From positions 24,848,672-24,912,671 of the forward strand of contig OY986972.1 in the NCBI GenBank assembly GCA_963920575.1: a stretch of DNA of 64,000 nucleotides, read 5' to 3'. The DNA comes from Narthecium ossifragum. Its lineage: Eukaryota > Streptophyta > Magnoliopsida > Dioscoreales > Nartheciaceae. Position 1 is the stretch's first letter, and each line of letters opens with the position of its first letter. Positions 25,177 to 35,650 of the stretch are shown here, piece after piece. Position numbers and translations under genes: made by a program. The notes under the pieces are model-generated. The model made no database searches, was not told the origin of the DNA, and saw only the letters and a list, made by a program, of their open reading frames with translations.

Positions 25177-25891
25177 GGGAAAATATCATTTTGGTCCCCC
25201 CTCTAGTTACATGATTTTTCATTTTAAATCCTATGGTTATAATAATTTCATTTTAAACTCTGTATTTCAAAACGTAACAAAACAGACCATGTGGTTATAA
25301 TAATTTCACTTTAAATCTAAATTTAGTAACGGCTGTTACAGACTTAACATCAAACTGGTTTTGACCCAATATTGATTGGTTTATTCTGTTCTCTCTTCCC
25401 TCACTTATCTCCCTCTAGCCGCATGTGGCTTCCTGCCGCCAAACCGCTCGGGCACCCCACCTCCAAATCTCCCTCGACATGCTGAGATCTTAGGCGACCC
25501 AAGATGGGATTTTTAGGTGACCCAAGAGGCCATTACTCTAATCTCTCTCTTCACATTGGTGCCCTTCTACTCCTGCAAATTGCTGCCACCACCCATGCAA
25601 GGTCTTCCCAGCTCTTTCCGTTGCAAACCACGACGCTGCTCCGCCTCCGGCGCATCCTCGAGTACCCGTTGGCCCTCTCTGTGGTTAACATGCTCTTGGG
25701 ATGCTTGCTTTGACAACTATGATTGTAATGGGGCTGCGAACGAGCTGGCGGCGAGGCTGACGACGAGACGATCGTTTGACGTTAAGTCTGTAACGGCTGT
25801 TACTAAATTGGGTTTGAAATAAAATTATTGTAATCATAGGGTTTAAAATGAAAAACCCTGAAACTAGAGGGGACCAAAATGATATTTTCTC
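25177..25891. mobile_element. Inner Mutator-type MITE (715 bp)
   Basis: Starts GGGAAAATATCATTTTGGTCC and ends with the near reverse complement GGACCAAAATGATATTTTCTC. TSDs are ATTCATTTT (25168-25176) and TTTCATTTT (25892-25900), 8 of 9 matching. Its termini are a diverged version of those of the element it entered. The centre (about 25400-25780) is GC-richer and contains short ORFs at 25504-25822 that are not recognisable proteins. Confidence 0.8.
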
Positions 25892-26179
25892 TTTCATTTT
25901 AAACCTTGTGTTTCAACAAACGATCGTTACTAAATTTGGGTTTAATGTGAAATTATTGTAACTACAGGGTCTGTTTTGTTACATTTTAAAACATATGATT
26001 AAAAATGAAAAATCGTGAAACTCGAGGGGACCAAAATGATTTTGGGGTATTAGGTTATAACACCATATTAGCCTCCCTAATCGTCCAGAACCCCATCGAT
26101 TTTGGTAAAAACCCCTGGCTTCTTCTTTCTAGGACAAAAACCCCAAAACGCCTAAATAAGACGACACTGCCCTTCCCGC

Positions 26180-26285
26180 GGCGTTTCATTTTCCTCCCGC
26201 TCGACGACGTTTCCTTTTCCAACCCGCTCGACGGCGTTTCATTTTCCTCTCCTCTCGCCGTTTCATTTTCATCTTTCACCCGTCG
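26180..26285. repeat. Subterminal ~28-bp repeats
   Basis: Four degenerate units begin G(C)GTTTC(A/C)TTTTC; the first three end in CTCGACGACG-like or CTCGCC sequence. The last unit contains TTTCATTTTCATCTTT, the same core that fills the introns further in. Confidence 0.6.
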
Positions 26286-26299
26286 AGATCGCTCCGTCA

Positions 26300-26485
26300 C
26301 ACGCTTCCGGCGTCTCCATCGACTCCGGCGTCTCCATCGACTCCATCGATTCCTGCGTCTCCATCGACTCCGGTGTCTCTATCGACTCCATCGATTCCTG
26401 CGTCTCCATCGACTCCGGCGTCTCCATCGACTCCGACTTCTCCATCGACTCCGAAGTCTTCATCGACTCCGAAGTCTTCACAAGC
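26300..26485. repeat. Minisatellite of 15-18-bp units
   Basis: About ten imperfect copies of CGTCTCCATCGACTCCG and CATCGATTCCTG. One + frame reads as A-S-P-S-T-P repeats and the opposite strand as G-V-D-G-D-A repeats; both are open only because the unit length is a multiple of three. It lies about 80 bp before the first candidate ATG of the Ulp1 gene, so it is probably leader sequence. Confidence 0.75.
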
Positions 26486-26933
26486 ACCCCCTGAGCTCCA
26501 TCCCTGAGCTCCATTTTCATCTTCGTCAACCAGGAAATCCTTTTTCAAACTTCGTCAACGATGGTGAAGAGTGCAAAGATGCCTAAAACAAAGGGAAAAA
26601 AGGTAAGTTTCGATTCTTTTCCATTTACCTATAGTTTCCGATGGATTTATCTTTAAGATTCATTTTCATCTTCTCGATTTCAGACTTCCTCAAGATCGGT
26701 GAAGGATGTGACGAAGCCTCAGAGAAAGGAGAAGAAGGAAAGTTTTGATTCTTATGTTTGATATTCATTTTCATCTTTACGATTTATGCTTCCAAGTCCA
26801 TTTCTATTATGTTGATTTCATGAATCTGATTGCAATGCATTTTAGGGTTTAGTAATATGTTTTGAATCACATAAAACCCTTAAAAAAGAAAAAATATGAT
26901 AATGCATCAATTATTGTACTTGATTTGTTGCAT

Positions 26934-27380
26934 TTTCATCTTTTTGTGTTCATTTTCATCTTTGATCATTCACTTTCATATTCATCTTTGAGGTTTCATT
27001 TTCATATTTGAGTGTTCATTTTCATCTTTGGCTGTTATTTTCATCTTTGTGAGTTTCAATTTCATCTTTGTGTGTTCATTTTCATCTTCATATGTTCATG
27101 TGTTCATGTGTTCATTTTCATCTTTGAGTATTCATTTTCATCTTCATGTGTCCATTTTCATCTTTGTGAGTTTCATGTTCATATTCATGTGCTCATTTTC
27201 ATCTTCATGTGTTCATTTTCATCTTTGAGTGCTCATTTTCATCTTTGACTGTAAATTTTCATCTTTGAGTATTCATTTTCATACTCATGTGTTCATTTTC
27301 ATCTTTGAGTGTTCGTTTTCATATTCATTTTCATCTTTGAGTGTTCATTTTCAGCTTTGTGAGTGTCATTTTCATCTTTC
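26934..27380 (+). repeat. TTTTCATCTT repeat array 1
   Basis: About 15 exact cores in 450 bp, spaced mostly 18-22 bp, with a common unit close to GTGTTCATTTTCATCTTTGA. It sits in the intron before the main Ulp1-gene exon at 27395. The array stays open in two frames as a Phe/Ile/His/Ser-rich string, which is a composition effect. Confidence 0.9.
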
Positions 27381-28044
27381 ATGGTACACAACAGTATAGA
27401 TCAGCATTGGCAGGAATAGTATCAGCTATGGAACAAGCTCAACCACATATCAAGCCAGAACACTTGGACTTGATGATGAAAACCCCATTTTACGCACTGT
27501 TTGAAGCGATCTACGAGGGGAAGATCACAAGAAACACGTGCACAAAATGGGATGAGGACATCAGAACAATAATTAACCGATACAATCGGTATACTGAGAC
27601 ATTCAGGCTAGGAAATGAAAACCACAAGATTAGAAAGAGAGATGTTCAACTAATCTTTGGCCTGGTAGAAGGTGATAAGAAGATTAGAGTTTCCAAGGGG
27701 CCGAAGAAAAAGCCGTCAGCCTTCGGGGATAGAGTATTCAAAGGCATGAAACAGATAAATATCAGCTCCTTGAAGAACGAGCTAGTGAGGCAGTTTTCTG
27801 GTAAAACGAAAACAAATCAAGAGGATAGTGTAAGACTTTGCTGCCTCATGCTGCTTGGCTCCTTCTTCTTCACTATTTCTGGCCCACAGCTTGCATGGGG
27901 CTATTTGGAGCTGGTTGAAGATTTAAACAACATGAAAAAATATGATTGGAGTGGTGCCATTTTGGAATACCTTATGGAATTAATTCATAAGAAGGTAAGC
28001 ACTCCCACAAGGGTCCAAGGATGCACAACCCTCTTACTGGTATG

Positions 28045-28185
28045 ATTTATTTTCACCATTATGATTCATTTTCATCTTTCTCAATAATCTTCTTTTCTGT
28101 TCATTTTCATCTTCTATCACTCATTTTCATCTTTCTCAATCATTTTCATCTTTGATATTCATTTTCATCTTTTAGGTTTCATCTT
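28045..28185 (+). repeat. TTTTCATCTT repeat array 2
   Basis: Five exact cores inside the intron 28040-28216 of the Ulp1-like gene, upstream of the TTTTTTTTGCAG acceptor. Confidence 0.9.
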
Positions 28186-28767
28186 TCTAATTCACCTTCC
28201 CATGTTTTTTTTGCAGTACTGGTATTGTGAGCTCACAGGCGTGATTGCACCAATAAATAACAAACAAATCATGCCTCAATGTATAAAATGGGACCTCAAC
28301 CAGAACATGACAGGTATCTTTGCAGGTTACGATATCATTTCAAGACCGGTAAGCTAAATCAGTTATGCATTGTATACAATTTCTTATCTTTGATCTTTCC
28401 AACTAATTTATACTAATTTCAACTGCAATTGATGTAGGCCAATCCTGAAAATCTAAATCCCACGGAAGAAGAGCTCGAAGAATATGTGAATCATCAACTC
28501 TATGATGAAGGAGATGAAGGAGATGATGAAGACAATGATGATGCTATTGAAAAAGAAGATGAAGAAGAAGAAGAACAAGAACAAGAAGAACAAGACAATG
28601 ATGGTGATGAAAAAGATGAAATTGTAGGAGATGACAAGCATGAAATTGAAGGAGCATCTCCCTCACAGTCATCACATGAAAAAGAAGATTGTGGTCTGCA
28701 TGATGTTGATACCCAAAGGAATGATGAGCCAAATGTACAGCCTCGGGTTGGGAATGTGAGTATAATT

Positions 28768-28995
28768 TTAATTTTCATCTTTGTGATTTTCATTTTCATC
28801 TTTGTGTACATTTTCATCTTTGTGAGTGTAATTTCCATCGTCCTTATCCATTATCATCTATGATTGTTCATTTTCATCTTTGTGTGTCATTTTCATCTTT
28901 CTAATTATCATTTTCATCTTTTGTCATTCATTTTCATCTTTGAATTATTTATTTTCATCTTTGTGAGTGTCATTTTCATCTTCATGTGTTCATTT
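28768..28995 (+). repeat. TTTTCATCTT repeat array 3
   Basis: Nine exact cores in the intron 28756-29070, beginning 12 bp after the GTGAGT donor. Confidence 0.9.
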
Positions 28996-30104
28996 TACTC
29001 TTTTAAATATCTTTCCTGCGTTGAATGAACAAGTTCATTTCTTTTGTATCATTGTCGGCGAAACATACAGCCGGAGCCGGAGATTAGCATCATTAACAGC
29101 CTAAAGATTGAGATCAACGGGTTGAAAAAAGATAATGAGGGTCTGAGGGAGAAGATTGAGCTCCTTGAATGCGATAAATTGGTGATGGAGCTTTCAATGA
29201 AAAAAAAGGAAGAGGAGATCAATCAATATGCAAATGAGAATATGCAGATCATTATGGATAAAAAGAAGCTGGAAGAGAGGCTTCAAGCACTTGAAAATCC
29301 AATCAGTGTGTCTCCCTTGATTGCTGATGTCTCTCCTCTTGAAAAAAAGATTCAACAATTGACAGGAGATCTCAAAGATAGAGATCGGACACTCTCATCT
29401 TTCAAAAACAAATTACAGCTTGCAACCGATGAGCTAAGCTAAAAGAGGCTGGAGTGCAAAGCGCACAGCGAACAAAAATCAAAGCTGTTGAAAGATGTAG
29501 AGGAACAAGAGTCCATGATCAACAAGTTAAATGCTGAGATAAATTTGATGAGGAAGGAGCACGAAGAAACAATTCAAGATGCTCACGCACAACTGGTAGA
29601 AGAGCAAGCAAAATTTAAGAAGGAGCTCCAGTGTGCAACAGCTACTGACCCAAGCTCCGTGGTATTGAGGGTAAAGTCAAAAAAGAGAAGCCTAAAAAGA
29701 GACCCAAAATACCAATACAGCAGAGGAAAGAAGGCATGTAATAGGTATGCTGGAGATCTAAAGAAGTTGAAGACAAAGAATAAATGTTAAGGTGGCAAGG
29801 AACTCGATATTCAAGCATACAACAAATTAAGTGAAATTATTGGGGAATCTAGTGTAAGGTAACAACACAAGCTCCATTGTGAACATTTCTCTTCTTTAAT
29901 ATAAGAAATTTAAGTTACTGACAGTTAACATACTATGTATGCAGTGCCACAGTATGGAGAAACAAGGATGCTTTTAACAAAATTGTAGTTGCAGAAGACA
30001 TCCTTGACATCCTCAATGGGGCTTACATCTCAAACAATGTAAAGCAATCATTATTGTTATCATTGTCTGACCTATTTCATATTTCTCAATTACTTATTTT
30101 TATC

Positions 30105-30330
30105 TTTGCCATTCATTTTCATCTGTGTCCATTTTCATCTTACTCATTTTAATTTTCATCTTCCCAATTTCATTTTCATCTTTGTCATTTTCATTTTCAT
30201 CTTTGTCATTTTCATTTTCATCTTCGTCTGTTTATTTTCATCTTTGAGTGTTCATTTTCATCTTTGAGTGTTCATTTTCATCTGTTCATTTTCATCTTTG
30301 AGTGTTCATTTTCATCTTTGAGTGTTCTAT
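30105..30330 (+). repeat. TTTTCATCTT repeat array 4
   Basis: About nine exact cores plus variants ending in CATCTG, within the intron 30039-30380 of the Ulp1-like gene. Confidence 0.9.
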
Positions 30331-31417
30331 GAATTCTTTTTTATCTTTTGGTGATCATTTTCACTCTTCCGACCTTTCAGGTTATCGATGCGTATGCAAA
30401 AATACTTAGTGAGGAAGAGTCCATTCCTAAAACATGCTTGTTCATGGAATCAAACTGTTGGGTATGTGCATCTTTCACATAAACTTCACCATTACTAGCA
30501 TCTGTAATGATCATTACTGATGCAATTGTATATGCATATGCAGGAATTCATTATACACCAAAAAAATAAAGAATTCACAAAGATGGTGTACTTAAAAACT
30601 GCTGAAGCCAGTCTACAGGAGCCTCAACCTATTATTTTCTTTCCAATCTGCTCCAATGGCCGCTTCAAAGACAGGGAGCCCAACCACTTTACACTATTAG
30701 TGCTTCATCTTGAGAATGAAAAGTGGTATTTCTATAATTCTATGAAAGAAAGAGATGCCCGAGAGGATCCATTCTTTGAAGACGCCAAGAGCCTTGTAAG
30801 TCAAACACTCGGTACATGTATTTATGAATACCACATGGATTCAACCTTGGCTTAATGCACATTTAAATCTTCCTTTTTCATGTAGAAAGAACACATTGAA
30901 TCGCTAGCAAAAGAATTAGTGGATGTTAGCACTCAAGATAGTATCCTCCCCATCGAGAACGTCGACGATATACCACAACAAGGATCTTCGACGTAAGTGC
31001 TTTATAATTTAATAGACTGGCAGCTCATGCATTTGTAAATCTTAAACATTAAACGCTACATGAGTCTAACTTCAGCTTTCCCAAAAAACAACAGGGCTGA
31101 TTGTGCCATATTTGTCTGCTACTATATGGAGATGCTGACACTTCATCAATCAATGCCAAAAGAGTTGAAGAAAGCAGATGTCAACAAATTCAGGGCAAAG
31201 ATTGTAGAGAAACTGGTTTTGCATGATTGAAGCAAGCATAGCTAACACATTGTTACGTCTAACTCAATTACAGCTCATTGTACATTCAAAGATTGACAAA
31301 TACATTATTATTTTGAAGTTGTATATTGTATTTTCAAGTTGTAAATACAAAGATACAGTTAAATTACACTGGTATCTGATGTCTAAGATGTATTCATACC
31401 AGAAAGATCAAAATTAC

Positions 31418-31858
31418 AAGCATTTTCATCTTTGTGTCATTCATTTTCATCTTCGTCTGTTCATTTTCATCTTTGTGTGTTCATTTTCATCTTTCCCAAT
31501 TTCATTTTCATCTCTGACAGTCATTTTCATCTTTCTCATGCATTTTCATCTTTATGAGTGCTATTTTCATCTTTGAGTGTTCATTTTCATCTGTTTGAGT
31601 GTCATTTTCATCTGTGTGTTCATTTTCATTTTTCCCAATTTCATTTTCATCTTTAACAGTCATTTTCATCTTTCTCATGCCTTTTCATCTTTATGAGTGT
31701 TATTTTCATCTTTGTGTGTTCATTTCCATCTTTCCCAAGTTAATTTTCATCTTTGTCATTCATTTTCATCTTCCTCATGCATTTTCATCTTTGTTCATGT
31801 TATCTTCATCTTTGTGTGTTCATTTCCATTTTTCTCATTCCATTTTCATCTTTCTTAA
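31418..31858 (+). repeat. TTTTCATCTT repeat array 5 (between the two genes)
   Basis: About 15 exact cores in the spacer between the converging gene ends (31230 and 32063). A block of about 150 bp is itself repeated (from about 31470 and again from about 31620). Confidence 0.9.
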
Positions 31859-32062
31859 TATATATGGTCTTTCATGTCATAAATGCATGATTTCATGCAA
31901 AAAACAAAAGATTTCATCCAGAGCATTATGTATGACTCAACTGCACATCAGCAAAGTAGACAAAAATGAACAGAAAATATGAAAATCTGCAATGTTCATA
32001 ATTGGTTGAATAAAATCAGAATCCACTCATTTTCTTCCAATACAAAATTTCAATAAAGGATT

Positions 32063-35034
32063 TCATTGCAATGGTTCAGTACATGTCTTCCTGTTATGAT
32101 TCCCCTCGAGACCACAACGCGAACATTTCATGCTTCTCACATCCTCACCCCTTGATCTGATCCTCTTCTTCCTCGGCCTTCCTGGAGGCCTCCTGGATAA
32201 CGGAGGTAGAATTACAGCTTCATATGTGGGCGCATGGTCCGGCTTATCAACAGTAGGAACGGGGTAAATAGGATATGAATAAGACATAGCATATGCAGAC
32301 TTGTGGAAATAAACATCCACAAACAAATTGAGGTCTTGTCCAGAAGCCATGATGCACGCGATAGCGTGGGAGCATGGCACACCATTCAATTGCCATTTGC
32401 AACATGAACATGTCATCTTATCCAAATCAACTGAAACTGATGGATTCGATTCAACTTGGAATAGTGTACTCGTAGAATTCTTAACGAACCAAGTCTTTGC
32501 TTCCTCAAATGATGCATTAATTCGCCGATCGATCTCCGGACATATGCAAGAATTCCATTTTTTGCAAGCAGCCCCCCCTATCTGCATGTACAAAGACATT
32601 GTCAATACCAACAATTATCAATGTCAATTACCAGAAAGATAAAAATGACTCAATAAACATGAATCCATAAATTAAATGTTACATTTTTCAACCTTTAGAC
32701 CGTACGTACCAGACAATTGTTGCATCAGTTTCGTTCGTATCATGTCCACCATATTAGTGATTGGAAGAAACCTTTCATTCTTAATTCATGAATTGAATGA
32801 CTCGGCCGCACTGGAACACATCTCACCATACCTATTTCCTTTGAAATAGGCATTCACCCAATACTCCTTTGGTAGATTCAGCAAGAAACTTCCCGCAATC
32901 TTTCCACCCTCAGCTAAGAACTCATCAACCTTTTTCTGATAATGTTCGGCAGTCGGAGCATAGGCACATTCATAAAGCTTGTAACACATTTTATCCTTGA
33001 ACTTACCATTGCAGCGCCTACGACCAAGAGCATCCCTCAAATTTTGTTTCAAATGGAATAAACAATATACATGAGGGCTCCTTGAAAACACAAAGGGAGC
33101 AGCTTTTAAAAGCCCAGCGTTCCGATCTGAAACAAAAGTTATGATCCTGTCCTTTGAAACAATTTCTCTCAAACATTCCAAAAACCAAAACCAATTAGCT
33201 TCGTTTTCAGAATCAACAATGAAAAATGCTAGCGGAAATAGACCTGCAAAATTGGATGTAGAAAGAACAAAAAAAGTGAATAAACAGGAAACACAAAAAT
33301 GAAGACCTTAACCACAATATGTAACTGTCAGAATAAATGGATTCTCCATTTTCATCTTTCTCACTTCATTTTCATCTTTCTTAATCATTTTCATCTTTGA
33401 CATTCATTTTCATCTTTGATTATTCATTTTTCATCTTTGTTCAATCATATTTATCTTCGTGTCTGTCATTTTCATCTTTGTGTGTTAATTTTCATCTTTG
33501 TCTTTCATTTACATATTTGGATCATTCATTTTAATCTTTCTCACTTCATTTTCATCTTTCTTAATCATTTTCATCTTTGACATTCATTTTCATCTTTGAT
33601 TATTCATTTTTCATCTTTGTTCAATCATATTTATCTTCGTGTCTGTCATTTTCATCTTTGTGTGTAAATTTTCATCTTTGTCTTTCATTTACATATTTGG
33701 ATCATTCATTTTCATCTTTGGATAATTCATTTTCATCTTTCTCGATCATTTTCATCTTTGACAGTCATTTTCATCTTTGTTCAATCATATTCATCTTTGT
33801 GAGTGTCATTTTCATCTTTGTGTGTTTATTTTCATCTTTGGATCATTCATTTGCAGAGGTATCAAGCAATAACAAACTCAAGATAACACTCTTACCTTGG
33901 TTGCCATCCTTGGCGGGCAGCCAGCAAATGCCCTTTGAATTTTGTCTTCAAATGTGTTCCATCAAGGAAAAGCAATGGCCGACAAAATCTAAAACCATCT
34001 ATGCAGCCCTTGAAAGCAACAAACATCCTTCTGAAACGGCCAGAATTCTCATCAACTTCAATAGAAATACAAGATCCAAGATTTGCATCGACCGCGGCCC
34101 TAGAATACCAACGTAAATCTTCAAAAGATTCATCATGGTCACCAAAAACGCTCTTCTTAGCCAACTCAACCCCTGACCATGCGTGGTCAAAAGATATATG
34201 TAAACCATAGTTTGTTGTGAACTGCTTAACTATGTCAATAGGACGCGTCGGTGTCTTAGAACGTAACTGATCTTCAATCAGACTTGCAACCAGCATAGAG
34301 CTCATCCGATTATGCTTATAGGCACGCGAAGCTGCTCCACATGTATGGACATTAATAAGCTTCCTGATATAAAAGAACCCATTGATCGGTTCATGAGTAG
34401 CGTGCACCATCCAATCACAACCAGTACTATCTCTCTTCGGGCACTCCGCTGTGACTCTATGAGGCTCATTTCTCACAAAGTTGTACCCGTAGCCCGTTGC
34501 AAGTGATTGCTTCTGCAAACACAATCTAAAGTCCGTGACACCACCTTCAAATTTCTGCCCCACATGAGTGATAGATCGATCCCAACCAACCGTCATCAAC
34601 GTCTTTTTCTGATGACGACAAAAACCAGCCAGCATATCAACCTCGGCTTCATCAGCGACATTCTCAATCTGTGAAGAACCCACATCACTTTCACTGCCAC
34701 AAATGCTAAGACCACCAACCGAAACTCCCACATCAATAAACTGGAGCCCCAAAGAACCTGCAACCGAAAACAATCCATCGAGATCACAATCCGATGCAAT
34801 GACGCATCTCGGATGCCCAGGTATTGCATAATATAGCCGTAAGACATCCATAGACAGATTGGTCCATCTCTCACAAAGATGATTCACAAGCTGATGAAAA
34901 GAAGCCCTGATTCTCGCTTCCCAAACAACAGTATCATCACCATACTTGCATAACAACATCAACTTGTCCAACATATTATGATCCTGTACACACCACATGT
35001 CAACCGAGAATGCAAACCTTGGATTACAATGCAT
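32063..35034 (-). pseudogene. MULE transposase (DDE, SWIM, zinc knuckle), broken
   Basis: Exons on the minus strand: about 35034-33896 (ATG at 35034; an upstream non-coding exon may end near 35202), 33243-32693 and 32581-32063. The N-terminal part has a MULE DNA-binding region with FRLCLQKQSLATGYGY, then ECPKRDSTGCDWMVHA and HTCGAASRAYKHNRMSS. The DDE core shows LLFLDGTHLKTKFKG (first Asp), FVSDRNAGLLKA (second Asp) and SSAAESFNS (Glu). The last exon has a SWIM finger (CSCCKWQLNGVPCSHAIAC) and a CCHC knuckle (CSRCGLEGNHNRKTC). Damage: a one-base frameshift near 33915, between LLAA and the expected K-D-G-N-Q-G, and a TGA replacing Trp after AESFNS at about 32786. The protein would cut and join element ends if intact. 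Both lesions are in conserved parts, so the gene is dead. Confidence 0.85.
33346..33838 (+). repeat. TTTTCATCTT repeat array 6 with a 184-bp tandem duplication
   Basis: About 19 exact cores inside the transposase intron 33244-33895. Here the gene lies on the minus strand, so in its RNA the repeat is purine-rich. Positions about 33354-33537 are repeated almost perfectly at 33538-33721, including the odd variants TTCATTTTTCATC and CATATTTATCTTCG. Confidence 0.9.
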
Positions 35035-35101
35035 TAGAAGTAGAAACTGAAAGAAAATCAATCAAAAAACAAATAAGATCACACAATAATACTGAAGAAA
35101 G

Positions 35102-35487
35102 TGACCAATAAATCAACAATAAAAACCTAATCAACGATCTCAACAGCAAAATAACCACGGAATAAAACATCCAAAATACAAATTAAGAATCGTAATACTT
35201 ACGAGGTAGAAGGAACGAGCAGGCGTCCACGTGCTAGGGTTCTCAAAGAAGACGGCGAATGATCCTCAAAGGACGACGACGGCAACTACAAACATGACCA
35301 ATAAATCAACAATAAAAACACAATCAATGATCTCAACAGCAAAATAACCACGGAATAAAACATCCAAAATACAAATTAAGAATCGTAATACTTACGAGGT
35401 AGAAGGAATGAGCAGGCGTCCACGTGCTAGGTTTCTCGAAGAAGACGGCGAATGATCCTCAAAGGACGACGACGGCAACTACAAACA
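35102..35487. repeat. 193-bp tandem duplication at the transposase 5' end
   Basis: TGACCAATAAATCAACAATA starts both copies (35102 and 35295). The copies include the candidate upstream exon and its donor (GTAAGTATTACG on the minus strand, at about 35190-35202 and again near 35395) and differ at only a few bases. Confidence 0.85.
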
Positions 35488-35544
35488 ACTCGTTGACGCG
35501 AGTTAGTTCGTCGGAGGAAGACGACATCAACTAAACATCGTCGA

Positions 35545-35650
35545 CCGTGAACGACCGAGGAACAAGAGCCGATGGCACGTGTGCGGTGGATCATCCAAGG
35601 AAGACGAGACGAGGGAACGCGAGACGACGGAAGGCGAGACGACGCAATAA
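35545..35650. repeat. Right subterminal GAGACGACG repeats
   Basis: Three or four degenerate units of GA(A/G)GGCGAGACGAC spaced about 14-15 bp lie near the right MULE end. Related CTCGACGACG motifs lie near the left end at 26180-26260 in the opposite orientation, so they may be shared subterminal motifs. Confidence 0.5.

Larger units (their letters stand above)
26561..31230 (+). pseudogene. Ulp1 (C48) protease-like gene of the MULE, broken
   Basis: A likely start is ATG 26561 (exon to 26602); the next exon near 26684 is uncertain. Better supported exons are 27395-28039, 28217-28348, 28438-28755, 29071-29858, 29945-30038, 30381-30461, 30544-30795, 30886-30992 and 31095-31230. The first part (27395-28348) is a helical domain like those preceding Ulp1 in plant transposon proteins (DUF1985/plant-mobile-domain-like; family by resemblance). 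Next come a Glu/Asp-rich run (28486-28670) and a coiled coil (29071-29640). The C-terminal protease has NHFTLLVLHLENEKW (catalytic His), then QQGSSTADCAIFVCYYME (Gln and catalytic Cys). The usual Asp position reads FYNSM, so Asn. Two in-frame TAA codons (29440-29442 and about 29788) cut the coiled-coil exon. Such proteases would act on SUMO-like conjugates; their role in transposition is unknown. Confidence 0.75.

Noticed and set aside
25016..26043. The 1-kb inverted-repeat block as a single foldback element
   Set aside because: The right end lacks the final TACCC and no TSD fits there; the missing bases and a good TSD are found at 35810-35823, which supports the nested model instead.
26055..26586. 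193-codon plus ORF and overlapping minus ORFs at the left MULE end
   Set aside because: Their length comes from the minisatellite at 26300-26485, whose unit is a multiple of three; no conserved domain outside it.
27012..27248. Open reading frames of Phe/Ile/His/Ser in the TTTTCATCTT arrays (also 31223-31982 and 33577-34116)
   Set aside because: They stay open only because the repeat unit lacks stops in those frames; they lie in introns or spacer and have no conserved protein pattern.
26934..33838. CRISPR-like array
   Set aside because: Spacing is irregular, the unit is degenerate, the setting is a plant transposon, and there are no unique spacers of fixed length.
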